Assembly: GCF_013030265.1 (NCBI RefSeq)
Contig: NZ_WPZQ01000009.1
Span: 124,001 to 188,000 of the forward strand
Length of the DNA: 64,000 nt
Direction of reading: 5' to 3'
Source: Ruegeria arenilitoris
GTDB taxonomy: Bacteria; Pseudomonadota; Alphaproteobacteria; Rhodobacterales; Rhodobacteraceae
The position numbers and the translations under genes were made by a program. The stretch's first letter is position 1, and each line of letters starts with the position of its first letter. The notes below the pieces were generated by a model. The model was given only the letters and a program-made list of their open reading frames with translations. It ran no database searches and was not told the origin of the DNA. This document shows, piece after piece, positions 37,345 to 46,895 of this stretch.

Positions 37345-40131
37345 TTAGTAGTGGATCGAACGCTGACCCGGTGTTTTCTGCAGTGGAGGCGCAAACTTTG
37401 TCAGGTCAATTCCATCTACAGCGCGCTTGTATTCATCCATGTTCGGGGTGCGACCCAGAATGGCCGACAGGACAACTACAGGAGTTGATGCCAACAGTGA
37501 CTCGCCCTTCTTCTCAGCCGAATCCTCAACAACCCGGCCCTTGAACAGACGTGTGGATGTGGCAAGGACGGTATCACCTTTTGCGGCTTTTTCCTGGTTA
37601 CCCATGCAAAGGTTACATCCCGGACGTTCAAGATACAGGATGTTCTCATATTCGACCCGAGCTGCGCTTTTGGGTGCGGCATCGTCGAACTCGAACCCCG
37701 AGTACTTTTGCAGAACTGCCCAATCGCCCTCTTCCTTCAACTCATCAATGATGTTGTAAGTCGGGGCCGAAACAACCAGCGGAGCATTGAACGCGATCTT
37801 CTCATGCGTCTTTTCAAGGTTGCGAAGCATCTGTGCGACGATCTTCAAATCACCTTTATGCACCATGCATGAGCCGACAAAACCCAGATCAACCTTCTTT
37901 TCACCGTTGTAGTAAGAGACAGGCCGGATCGTATCATGTGTGTACCGCTTGGAGACGTCTTCATTGTTGACGTCAGGGTCTGCAATCATGGGCTCGTCGA
38001 CCTGATCCAGATCCACGACCAGTTCTGCAAAGTAATTTGCATTCAAGTCGGGGGTCAGGGCCGGTTTTGAGCCGGATTTAATCTCGGCAATGCGCTTATC
38101 GGCGATGTCGATCAAGCCCTGAAGAGTCTGGGCCTGATTGTCCATTCCCTTGTCGATCATGATCTGGATGCGGCTCTTGGCGATTTCGAGCGATTCAATC
38201 AGCGTTTCGTTTTCGGAAATACAGATCGATGCTTTGGCCTTCATCTCAGCCGACCAGTCGGTGAAGGTGAATGCCTGATCTGCGATCAGCGTGCCGATGT
38301 GAACCTCGATGACGCGCCCCTGAAAGACATTGTCTCCGAATTGCTTCAGCATCTGAGCCTGCGTTGCATGCACCACATCACGGAAGTCCATGTGATCCTT
38401 GAGGGTTCCTTTGAACGTAACCTTCACGGATTCAGGGATTGGCATCGTTGCCTCACCTGTTGCCAAAGCAAGCGCAACAGTTCCCGAGTCCGCACCAAAG
38501 GCTACGCCTTTGGACATACGGGTGTGAGAGTCGCCACCGATGATAACTGCCCAGTCATCGACCGTGATATCGTTGAGGACTTTGTGAATCACGTCCGTCA
38601 TGGCGTGGTATTCACCCTTTGGATCCCGTGCGGTGATCAGGCCGAACTTGTTCATGAAACTCATGAGCTTTGGGATGTTTTCCTGCGCCTTGAAATCCCA
38701 GACCGAGGCGGTGTGGCACCCGGATTGGTACGCACCGTCAACAGTCGGTGAGATCACGGTCGCGGCCATGGACTCAAGCTCTTGTGCAGTCATTAGGCCG
38801 GTTGTGTCCTGCGAACCGACGATGTTCACCTTGACCCTTACGTCCGACCCGGCATGCAGGACGGCCCCGTCGGCGACACCAACTGCGTTCTTATTGAAAA
38901 TCTTCTCAACAGCGGTCAGGCCTTGCCCTTCATGTGAAATCTCTTTGGACGCTGCAAAGACAGGCGACGTTTCAACGCCGAGTGTCTGTGCAGCGAAGCT
39001 CTGAAGCTTTTTACCAAACACGATCGCATAGGAACCGCCGGCCTTGATGAACTCGACCTTTTGCGGGGTCAGTGACGAAGAGATATCAACCAGCTCTTTA
39101 TCGCCATCATAGAGCTTTTTCGTCTTGGTGTTGATTGTCAGCACAGTGCCATTATCAACCGAGTAGGCTTGCTCAAGAACCGGTTCGTCATTGCCATCCA
39201 GGACCGGCTGACCGTCTGCATCAAGTTTCTTGACCCAGTTTTTCAGGTCAATCCCAATGCCGCCTGTCACTCCGACGGTTGTCAGAAAGATCGGCGAAAT
39301 ACCGTTCGTACCAGCCACAATCGGAGCGATGTTGACGAATGGCACATAGGGGCTTGCCTGCTTACCAGTCCACAAAGCCACATTGTTCACGCCCGACATC
39401 CGGGACGAACCCACGCCCATGGTCCCCTTTTCGGCGATCAGCATGACGCGCTTGTCCGGGTGCTGCTTCTGCAGCTCCTGAATTTCAGCCTGAGCCGCTT
39501 CGGAGATCATGCATTTGCCGTGCAATTCACGGTCAGACCTGGAGTGAGCCTGATTACCCGGCGAAAGAAGGTCGGTCGAAACATCACCTTCTGCAGTAAT
39601 GTAGGTTACAACCTGAATTTCCTCTTCGATGTCGGGAAGCTTGGTAAAGAACTCGGCCTTGGCGTAGCTTTCCAAAACTTCTTTGGCGACCGCGTTGCCA
39701 GCAGCGTAGGCTGACGCCAAGCGGTCAGTATCTGCTTCATACAGAAATACCTGTGTTTTTAGCACTTCGGCCGCTTGCTGAGCGATCTCCAGATCATCTC
39801 CCAGTGCCAGATCAAGAAGGACGTCGACGGAAGGGCCACCCTTCATGTGCGACAAAAGCTCAAAGGCAAAAGCCGGTGAAATCTCTTCAACGGTCGCCGT
39901 GCCTAGAATGATCTCTTTCAGGAACCCCGCCTTTTCGCCTGCAGCGCTGGTTGTGCCCGGCAAGGTGTTGTATACGAAGAACTTCAGGGATTCTTGCCTG
40001 TGTTCATTTTCAACATCTTTTATTTGCGAGATGATTTCTTTTGTGAGCGCGCCGTCTTCGATAGGCTTTGGATGCAGCCCCTGCCCTTTGCGCGTTTCAA
40101 TCTCATTTAGGTAGTCTGTGAACAGGCTCAT
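37345..40131 (-). CDS. acnB: Aconitate hydratase B / 2-methylisocitrate dehydratase
   Basis: A 928-residue protein of the AcnB type, recognised by length and domain order: an N-terminal HEAT-like helical domain (about 1-160, with ELLSHMKGGPSVDVLLDLAL), a swivel domain (about 170-380) and the catalytic aconitase domains. Fe-S cluster ligands are in GSCMVHKGD (near 755) and ERPGCNLCMGNQ (near 838-845); WAVIIGGDSHTRMSKGVAFGADSG (about 525-548) is the substrate-binding region. It interconverts citrate and isocitrate in the TCA cycle and can act in the methylcitrate cycle. Many alphaproteobacteria use AcnA, so an AcnB here is notable but not rare in roseobacters. Monocistronic with its own terminator. 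Confidence 0.96.
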   Translation of the reverse strand: MSLFTDYLNEIETRKGQGLHPKPIEDGALTKEIISQIKDVENEHRQESLKFFVYNTLPGTTSAAGEKAGFLKEIILGTATVEEISPAFAFELLSHMKGGPSVDVLLDLALGDDLEIAQQAAEVLKTQVFLYEADTDRLASAYAAGNAVAKEVLESYAKAEFFTKLPDIEEEIQVVTYITAEGDVSTDLLSPGNQAHSRSDRELHGKCMISEAAQAEIQELQKQHPDKRVMLIAEKGTMGVGSSRMSGVNNVALWTGKQASPYVPFVNIAPIVAGTNGISPIFLTTVGVTGGIGIDLKNWVKKLDADGQPVLDGNDEPVLEQAYSVDNGTVLTINTKTKKLYDGDKELVDISSSLTPQKVEFIKAGGSYAIVFGKKLQSFAAQTLGVETSPVFAASKEISHEGQGLTAVEKIFNKNAVGVADGAVLHAGSDVRVKVNIVGSQDTTGLMTAQELESMAATVISPTVDGAYQSGCHTASVWDFKAQENIPKLMSFMNKFGLITARDPKGEYHAMTDVIHKVLNDITVDDWAVIIGGDSHTRMSKGVAFGADSGTVALALATGEATMPIPESVKVTFKGTLKDHMDFRDVVHATQAQMLKQFGDNVFQGRVIEVHIGTLIADQAFTFTDWSAEMKAKASICISENETLIESLEIAKSRIQIMIDKGMDNQAQTLQGLIDIADKRIAEIKSGSKPALTPDLNANYFAELVVDLDQVDEPMIADPDVNNEDVSKRYTHDTIRPVSYYNGEKKVDLGFVGSCMVHKGDLKIVAQMLRNLEKTHEKIAFNAPLVVSAPTYNIIDELKEEGDWAVLQKYSGFEFDDAAPKSAARVEYENILYLERPGCNLCMGNQEKAAKGDTVLATSTRLFKGRVVEDSAEKKGESLLASTPVVVLSAILGRTPNMDEYKRAVDGIDLTKFAPPLQKTPGQRSIHY

Positions 40132-40509
40132 GATTTTCCCGACGTATAAGCGTTAAATGAAGCTTGAACGATGGGCCTCAGCAGTGACTGGCGAACCCGG
40201 AGAAGCTTGCTGTATGCGGCGGTATACCAAAAGAAACAGAGTTGCAAGAAATACGGATCGTGGCATGTTGCCCCACCTGACCCATACCTGAAAATTGCTT
40301 GCAGCGTCAGGTTTGGTTCGCTTCCTGTTCCCTATTTGGCAGTGAAGAGTTTTCACCCTGCATCTTCGACATAACGATCACAGAAGTAGCCGGCTGTCCG
40401 TCTTGACCCAGATTCAAGATCCGGCGTTTCTTTACAGAGAAAAAACAAATCATCTGGCCTGCAGTGAATTCACAGTGTTATTGGTCAGCATGATGTGAGG
40501 AGGAGCGGT
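40132..40509. other. Divergent intergenic region, acnB and lactonase
   Basis: About 370 bp between the acnB start (minus) and the SMP-30 family start (plus). It must hold both promoters. GAGGAGGAGC at 40497-40506 is the lactonase ribosome site. Overlapping short frames have no family features. Confidence 0.4.
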
Positions 40510-41433
40510 ATGTCATTGAAACTGGAAGAAATGTGCAGCGGGCTGGGATTTCCTGAAGGCCCTGTGGCTATGGATGACGGATCACTGCTTTTCGTCGACA
40601 TCAAAGAACAGACACTGCTGCGCCTCAGCGAAGATGGCAAAGTCAGCGTAGTTGCTGAAATCCCGGGGGGGCCGAATGGCATTGCCATCGGCCCTGATGG
40701 CGCCGCGTATGTTTGCAACAATGGCGGCGTCTACAGCTTCGTGCCCTACGGCCCCGAGCAAATTACGGTCCCTGCCCCAATACGACCGAACTACAAGGGA
40801 GGGTCAGTCCACCGCGTGGATCTGGACACGGGGGAAGTAACCCAACTCTACGATTCGTATGACGGAAAGCGTCTCATCGCTCCGGACGATATCGTTTTCG
40901 ACACGTCTGGGGGGTTTTGGTTCACTGACACGGGCATTCAGGATGAAGAATCGACGCGATATGGCGGCCTGTATTATGCAACCATCGACGGAAAATCCCT
41001 GACCAAAGCCGCCACCATTCCAATGCCAAATGGCGTGGGACTGTCCCCAGATGGCAAAACTGTTTACGTATCAGACACTGTTTACGGACGTCTTTGGGCG
41101 ATGGAGATCACTGCTCCCGGTAAAGTGAAGCCGGGACCTTTGCCCGGAATGCCGGGAAATGTTGTTCAAACGCTACCCGGATACCAGTGGCTTGATAGTC
41201 TCAAGGTCGAAAAAGACGGACGTGTTTGCGTGGGAACATTGTTCACCGGTGGCATTACAGTATTCAATCTCGACGGAACCACGGAACACGTTGAAATACC
41301 TGATCTTTTCACAACCAACATGTGCTTCGGTGGCAGTGACATGCGTGACTTGTGGATTACCGCCTCAAGCACAGGCAAGATCTACAAGACCAGATGGCCT
41401 CGGCCCGGATTGAAACTTGTTTATTCAGCCTGA
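40510..41433 (+). CDS. SMP-30/gluconolactonase-family hydrolase
   Basis: A 307-residue beta-propeller protein. ATG 40510 is chosen since AGGAGG precedes it; the in-frame GTG at 40495 would lie before that site. The family pattern is clear: CSGLGFPEGPVAMDDGSLLFVDI (metal-binding Glu in FPEGP), GGPNGIAIGPDGAAYVCNNGG, LIAPDDIVFDTSGGFWFTDTG (Asn/Asp metal sites), MPNGVGLSPDGKTVYVSDT. Such proteins hydrolyse sugar lactones or other lactones using a divalent metal. No sugar dehydrogenase genes are adjacent, so the substrate is open. No signal peptide, so it is cytoplasmic. Confidence 0.92.
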   Translation: MSLKLEEMCSGLGFPEGPVAMDDGSLLFVDIKEQTLLRLSEDGKVSVVAEIPGGPNGIAIGPDGAAYVCNNGGVYSFVPYGPEQITVPAPIRPNYKGGSVHRVDLDTGEVTQLYDSYDGKRLIAPDDIVFDTSGGFWFTDTGIQDEESTRYGGLYYATIDGKSLTKAATIPMPNGVGLSPDGKTVYVSDTVYGRLWAMEITAPGKVKPGPLPGMPGNVVQTLPGYQWLDSLKVEKDGRVCVGTLFTGGITVFNLDGTTEHVEIPDLFTTNMCFGGSDMRDLWITASSTGKIYKTRWPRPGLKLVYSA

Positions 41434-41589
41434 TCTCAAAAACAAGATCGACTTTGCGCAATCAGCAACCCGGATCAACCCATAGCTGTGTAATGCGTGA
41501 CATTTTGGCTGCCGTTCAATGAACCTTGGTCACGTGATGTTGCGTAAGTCTGGCGGGACAACCTTTGCTGTAGTAGATAGGTTTTTCAG

Positions 41590-44500
41590 ATGGGGGATGT
41601 TGCGAACATACCAGTGTCACAGCAAGCTAGCCTTGGTGAAAGACGCCAGGTGTCCGTGTTGTTCGCGGACATGGTCGGTTATACCGCTATCGTTGCCGAA
41701 CTTGGCGAAGAGAAGGCCCTCAATTTTGTCCGCCTAACCTACGAGACGCTGACCAACGCTGTTGAGGAGCATGGCGGTACAGTGCGCGACTTTGCTGGCG
41801 ACAGCATCATGGCTTTGTTCGGCATCCCGGAAGCACTTGAAGATGCAGCACTGCGCGCATGCCGGGCAGCGATGGCGATTCACAAAGCCCTTGCGACAGC
41901 AGCGGATGATCTGGAAGCAGAATTCGGGGTACGCCCACGCATGCGTGTTGGCATCAGTTCCGGAACTGTCCTGATGGCCGCTGTGCAGGGCGAGGACGGA
42001 CCAACAACTGCTGTTGGCAGCACGGTCAATCTCGCGGCGCGCATTGAGAACCTTGCACCGCCTGCTGGCACCTTGATGTGCGATACAACACGTCGGCTGG
42101 TCGAATGGGTCGCCGATCTGAGCTTCAACGGTGAGCATCAAATCAAAGGTTTGCTCAAACCGCAGAAGCTCTGGCAATTGCAGTCGGTCAGCAATGATGC
42201 AACACGCTTTGATGCCTCGATTGCGCGTGGACTCAGCAGCTATGTCGGGCGAGTTGGGGAACTGAACCAGCTATTCGATGCGCTGGCCAATGTAGATGAC
42301 GCCTTGTCCGTCATTGATCTGGTCGCTGAGCCCGGCTTGGGCAAGACGCGCCTTGTGTTCGAATTTCTTAAAAGAGTGCCTTCCGAAGAAGCCTCGGTTC
42401 TTTCCGGCTATTGCTTTGCGGATGGTCAGCAGGTGCCATTCCTGCCCTTTCTGGAAATCATGCGCAGTGCGTTCAAAATCCGCGAGGCTGATGACCCGAC
42501 AGAAGTAGCTCGCAAGCTGGAAAAGGGACTGACTGCCGCGGATTTACACTCGGCTGAAAACTTGGGCTTACTGCTCAACTTGCTTGGCCTGAAACCTCCC
42601 GCAGGTGCACTTGACGGGCTTGATGGAGTTTTGATCGGTCTGCGCACGCGCGAATTGCTGCCAGCTTTGATGAAGGCAAAATGTGCGCATGGCAAAGTAA
42701 TCCTGCTTATAGAGGATGCGCATTGGATCGATTCCGCTTCAGAAGAGCTTGTTCGCAATCTGGTTGAAAGTGGTCAGCAGAATAACCTGTTGATCATCCA
42801 GACACGGCGCCCGGAATATACTCCGGGTTGGAATGCCCAGGCCGGTGTGACAACGATTTCGCTCGGCCCGTTACCGTCTGACGATATTACCTATCTGGCC
42901 CAGACGCGGCTCGGGGTAGATACATTGCCGGACGATCTGGCTTCTCAATTGACAGAGCGTGCTGGAGGAAACCCTCTTTTTGGAGAGGAGCTACTAGGTT
43001 TCCTGCTAGATGAAGGCACCCTGAGAGTTGATGCAGGACGAGCCTATTTCGAAGTTGGCAAAGGTGAGAATGAACTGCCCGTAAGTATGCGTGGCCTGCT
43101 CGCCGCCAGAATGGAACACCTCAAACCAGAAGACCGAGAGTTGTTGCAAGCGGCTGCTGTCATTGGACGGAGGTTTGATCCTGGCCTGTTGTCTCAACTG
43201 GTTGAAAAGCCAGGCGGCGTAGGGGCAGCGCTACAAAGGCTGCAAGCTCTGGATGTTCTTTATCGGGAAACCAACTCTTCCGATTACATTTTCAAACATG
43301 TCCTGCTGCGAGACTCGGTGTACCAAAGCCTCGTATCAACTCGCCGGTCGACACTGCATCTGGCCATCGCGGATATGTTGGAGTTGAGAAACTCGAACCG
43401 ACTTCAGGAAGTTGCTGAAACCCTTGCCCATCACTATGGGCTCACAGATCGAACGGATCAGGCTTTCAAGTACAGCACTTTGGCAGGTGTAAAGAGCTTG
43501 GGCATCTACTCCCTTGACGAAGCCAACAAGTACTTTGTTTCTGCGCTCGAACTTTATCAAAGCGATCCAGACTGCGCCACGAATGAGCAATTTGTGGAGT
43601 TTCTTGCAGATTTTGCCTTGTGCTCGAATATTTCGATGCGTGTGCTCAAACTGATCGAACTAGCTGATAATGTTCGGCCGATCCTCGAAGAAGCTGGAGA
43701 CAGCAGCCATCACGCCCTTTTCCTGCATCACTACGTTTCCTGTCTCGTCTGCAATGGAAAATTCCGCAAGGCACATGGTGTTCAGCAAGAGCTGACCGCA
43801 ATGGCTGAACGACTTGGTGACCCGGCCTCCCGAGCGTATGCCATGGTTAATGAACTGTCGGTATCCATCTACTTTGCGCCGATTGAAAACGATCTGTTCA
43901 ATGCCAAGATCGCCGAAATCGAAAGCTATCTGGAAAAGATTGAAGACGCCTATATTCAGAACTTCTTCCTGGCGACCATCGGTTGGAATGAACTCAATCG
44001 TGGTCGGGTAGCTGCGGCACATGCCAATTCGGATCGAATGATCGCCGTTGGCAAGGCCAAGAATGATCCACGCTCGCTTGGTTATGGCACAGCGATGAAA
44101 GCTCTGATTGCGATGGTCACTGACGACCATGAGCTTGCACTAAAAATGGCAGAAGAAGCACGACGCCAGTCACAGGTCGAATTTGAGTTGGCCATCGCCG
44201 AAGTTGCGCGGGTCAGTTCGATGATACCCTTGGGCAAACCGGGTGCCCTTGAGACGGTCAAACAACATATCAGCACATGCGATGCCAAAGGCTGGGCATT
44301 ATTCACCAACGGCCCAGCAACCATGCTGGGTGTCGCCTACGCTCTGAATGGTCAGATTGCCGAGGGTCTACGCCAGATCAAAGATGTCATTCGCCAGCGT
44401 GACGAAGATGGCACCCAAACCGCTGCAGACTGGGGCCGCCTCTTCCTATGTGAAATGCATCTGGCCATTCTCACGGGTGAAGGTGGCGGTTCGCTTGGCG

Positions 44501-44784
44501 TCTTGTTCAGAAATCTGCGCTCGATCCTTCGGGTCATGATCTTTGGTGAAAAAGAAATGATCGCCATGATCGAACACATTCGCAAGAATCCGCAATTCGA
44601 CAGCGGCGGTCATTATATCGCACGCTGCGACATGATCATGGGCCTGCTTTACAAGGCAAAAAAGAAAAGGCCCTTGGCCGTGGAACATCTGCAGCGGGCC
44701 CGTCTGGTCGTGGAAACCGCGGGCCAGTCGCCGATGCTCACACGGATCGATACCGCGTTGAATGAGCTTTCCCTGAGCGCCTAA
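41590..44784 (+). CDS. Class III adenylate/guanylate cyclase with AAA ATPase and TPR-like region
   Basis: A 1064-residue soluble signalling protein. Residues about 18-190 are a class III nucleotide cyclase: metal-binding Asp 27 in LFADMVGYTA and Asp 71 in FAGDSIMALFG, dimer-interface GISSGTV and transition-state residues in NLAARIE. Residues about 210-560 are a STAND/AAA-like module (PF13191 type) with a Walker A variant EPGLGKT near 248 and LLIEDAHWID as Walker B near 375. The remainder (about 580-1064) is helical, TPR-like. This cyclase-ATPase-TPR order is common in alpha- and actinobacteria; the signal sensed is unknown. The stop overlaps the end of the convergent DyP gene by four bases. 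Confidence 0.92.
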   Translation: MGDVANIPVSQQASLGERRQVSVLFADMVGYTAIVAELGEEKALNFVRLTYETLTNAVEEHGGTVRDFAGDSIMALFGIPEALEDAALRACRAAMAIHKALATAADDLEAEFGVRPRMRVGISSGTVLMAAVQGEDGPTTAVGSTVNLAARIENLAPPAGTLMCDTTRRLVEWVADLSFNGEHQIKGLLKPQKLWQLQSVSNDATRFDASIARGLSSYVGRVGELNQLFDALANVDDALSVIDLVAEPGLGKTRLVFEFLKRVPSEEASVLSGYCFADGQQVPFLPFLEIMRSAFKIREADDPTEVARKLEKGLTAADLHSAENLGLLLNLLGLKPPAGALDGLDGVLIGLRTRELLPALMKAKCAHGKVILLIEDAHWIDSASEELVRNLVESGQQNNLLIIQTRRPEYTPGWNAQAGVTTISLGPLPSDDITYLAQTRLGVDTLPDDLASQLTERAGGNPLFGEELLGFLLDEGTLRVDAGRAYFEVGKGENELPVSMRGLLAARMEHLKPEDRELLQAAAVIGRRFDPGLLSQLVEKPGGVGAALQRLQALDVLYRETNSSDYIFKHVLLRDSVYQSLVSTRRSTLHLAIADMLELRNSNRLQEVAETLAHHYGLTDRTDQAFKYSTLAGVKSLGIYSLDEANKYFVSALELYQSDPDCATNEQFVEFLADFALCSNISMRVLKLIELADNVRPILEEAGDSSHHALFLHHYVSCLVCNGKFRKAHGVQQELTAMAERLGDPASRAYAMVNELSVSIYFAPIENDLFNAKIAEIESYLEKIEDAYIQNFFLATIGWNELNRGRVAAAHANSDRMIAVGKAKNDPRSLGYGTAMKALIAMVTDDHELALKMAEEARRQSQVEFELAIAEVARVSSMIPLGKPGALETVKQHISTCDAKGWALFTNGPATMLGVAYALNGQIAEGLRQIKDVIRQRDEDGTQTAADWGRLFLCEMHLAILTGEGGGSLGVLFRNLRSILRVMIFGEKEMIAMIEHIRKNPQFDSGGHYIARCDMIMGLLYKAKKKRPLAVEHLQRARLVVETAGQSPMLTRIDTALNELSLSA

Positions 44785-46178
44785 TTAGTCAACTCTGACA
44801 GGTACTTGATCGCAGCAATGCTTGGCAGGAACGTATAGGCCCCGCCCCGCGACGTGATCAGGCGGGGAATGCCGCGAATACGGATCGTCTCACCATCCGG
44901 CAATCTCATGTCGAACCAGCTGGTTTCAGTTGTGTTTGCACCCAACAGCGGATCATTGGATCCGGTGATGGTCGGATCATGAAGACCAAGATTGATCCAG
45001 TCGCACATAACCGCTTCGAACTGCGCACCTATATTGGCTCCGATGAAGCTGCCAAGCAGTCCGCGCTCATGACTGTCCGGTTGCTGAGGATCGAAATCCG
45101 GACCGTATGACATCCCGCGCCGCACGAGACGCCTGGTATAATTCGCAATGCGCTGCACGATGGGTCCGCCACGAGGGTTACCGCGTCGCAAGTGTGAACC
45201 GGCCGGGCAGCGAGAATTGCGCGTGTAGTCGAAATTAGTTAGCGAGACAGGCTCTTCAGGGAATTGCGCATCAGGAGACAACTCGTATGGCACACCGTTG
45301 CGCCACCTACCGCACATCTGTGCGGCAACAACCTCACGCAATGCGCCATGCAGATCCAACCCCTCGCCAATCCGGTCAAGATTTTCAGGATCAGCCAGTT
45401 GCGTTGCTTCAGGATGCTCCATCAACTCGGTGGCGGCCTGATCCAGATAAGCTTCGAAACCTACAACATCCTGCGCGAGAATGCGGAAGGCGTTGAACGA
45501 CCCATTGAACCCCAACTCATGGGGCGTAGGGACCCGAAACGTCACACCTTCCTGACGTGTGGGATAGCCCAGCAATGCCGTACCAAGTGGATCGATGGGT
45601 TCATCCACACCTACCTGATCCGGATCGATGACATGTTTGAAGCGTGGCTGCGAAATGCCGTCAACATAACCAAAGAACACCTTGCCTTCAGGTAGGTTTC
45701 GCCCGTTGCGCACGCCCAGAACATCGAATGCACCTGCCACCTGTGCCTGAACCTCATCCAAAGGTTCTTCGGTATCCGCGTGTATCGAGGCAATGATGTG
45801 TACACGATCCGGAGTACCGAAAGGCGCAGGCCAATGTTCGGGGGCACTCTCCCCGAAATCACCAATTTTCATGGCGCGTTTCGTCATACCCTGCCGGAAT
45901 TCGGTCGGGAATGTATCCAGATGCTCTGAAGGCGTGCCCAGCGCGCGCAAACCTTCAAATGTCACACCGATATTGAAACAAACCGCGGGCTTTTGGCGCC
46001 AAGTCGTGTCTCGTGTAATCGCCGGAACATCCGAGTTGTTCCCATCTACCGAAGCAGCCAGAAAACCTCTTGCCGCTGCCAGATCATTAACCTCAAGAAT
46101 GAGATGTCGTACAAAGTTGCGGCGATAGCCACGCAGGATGTTGCCCTGAATATCGCCGAGATCGAAAGCCTTGTTCAC
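44781..46178 (-). CDS. DyP-type haem peroxidase
   Basis: A 465-residue protein. The DyP hallmark GxxDG is present in FFGYVDGISQP (near 170) with the catalytic Asp, and the proximal haem His is in CPAGSHLRRGNPR near 328, followed by an Arg-rich stretch (NYTRRLVRRGM). It opens with LGDIQGNILRGY, typical of the longer (type C/D or P) bacterial DyPs. No Tat signal is present, so it is cytoplasmic or carried by a partner. It uses hydrogen peroxide to oxidise bulky substrates. The start overlaps the previous gene by ATGA, giving tight coupling with an uncharacterised protein and a catalase-like protein. Confidence 0.92.
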   Translation of the reverse strand: MNKAFDLGDIQGNILRGYRRNFVRHLILEVNDLAAARGFLAASVDGNNSDVPAITRDTTWRQKPAVCFNIGVTFEGLRALGTPSEHLDTFPTEFRQGMTKRAMKIGDFGESAPEHWPAPFGTPDRVHIIASIHADTEEPLDEVQAQVAGAFDVLGVRNGRNLPEGKVFFGYVDGISQPRFKHVIDPDQVGVDEPIDPLGTALLGYPTRQEGVTFRVPTPHELGFNGSFNAFRILAQDVVGFEAYLDQAATELMEHPEATQLADPENLDRIGEGLDLHGALREVVAAQMCGRWRNGVPYELSPDAQFPEEPVSLTNFDYTRNSRCPAGSHLRRGNPRGGPIVQRIANYTRRLVRRGMSYGPDFDPQQPDSHERGLLGSFIGANIGAQFEAVMCDWINLGLHDPTITGSNDPLLGANTTETSWFDMRLPDGETIRIRGIPRLITSRGGAYTFLPSIAAIKYLSELTN

Positions 46179-46891
46179 CAGCCCACTCCGAATTTGCTGC
46201 GTACTTGAGCGGCAGAAACACCGGGATAGGCGCGATAGCCACCACCCAGTGAAATGTTTGGATTTGCATGCAACTGCAGAATCAGATCGCGCGGTAGCGA
46301 GCCAATCATGTGCGGCGGATCATTGGGAACTAGCCCTTTAGCTGCGTCCTGCAAACCGAACAAATCTGTTGGGAAGTCAGGCGCTTGAAACAGATCATGC
46401 TCATGCACCCAATCGATGAACTTCTCAACGTTGTGCTCGGTCGGCATAAGCTCATCACCGCCTTCGACTAACGACATAACATCGTTGAAGACACTGCCTA
46501 TCGTTGTGATGAAATCCCGGATGTAATTGCTGAAATCGCCATCATAGACAGATATCATGCAGATGTTGTTTCCGATCAGCAAAAAGCGCGCAAAGTGCAC
46601 CGTACCCACATTATCGAGGCCGGCAAAAATCTCATCGACATTCTGGGCAATCGCCAACGTTGCTCGCGCCCGCCCTGCCGGTGACGGATCCTTTAGGGGC
46701 ATGATGAGGTTCATCATCCTCTGAACATTTTCGCTGGGTTGCGGTGACGGGCGGGGCCCACCCGGCAGCTTTGGCTTCGGCTCTTTCCAGATCCAGTAGG
46801 GTACGACCACGTAGCGGGATAGGAAATTGAACCAGCCTCGCTCGGGCAAACTGTTGACATAGCGATTGAACCATCCGTTCCGGCTTGTCAT
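46175..46891 (-). CDS. Uncharacterised protein between catalase-like and DyP genes
   Basis: A 238-residue protein from ATG 46891 (GGAG upstream; longer frame discarded because it overlaps the preceding gene). No signal peptide. The core about 95-145 reads VGTVHFARFLLIGNN, then ISVYDGDFSNYIRDFITTIG. A motif of this kind (HFAR ... YDG ... Y..DF) is one I associate with ferredoxin-like domains encoded beside or fused to DyP-type peroxidases and lipoxygenase-like genes; this is recollection, not a search. It ends in a Gly-rich ISLGGGYRAYPG. Overlaps with the DyP start (ATGA) and lies 4 bp after the catalase-like gene, so all three are one operon. Confidence 0.7.
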   Translation of the reverse strand: MTSRNGWFNRYVNSLPERGWFNFLSRYVVVPYWIWKEPKPKLPGGPRPSPQPSENVQRMMNLIMPLKDPSPAGRARATLAIAQNVDEIFAGLDNVGTVHFARFLLIGNNICMISVYDGDFSNYIRDFITTIGSVFNDVMSLVEGGDELMPTEHNVEKFIDWVHEHDLFQAPDFPTDLFGLQDAAKGLVPNDPPHMIGSLPRDLILQLHANPNISLGGGYRAYPGVSAAQVRSKFGVGW

Positions 46892-46895
46892 GGTC

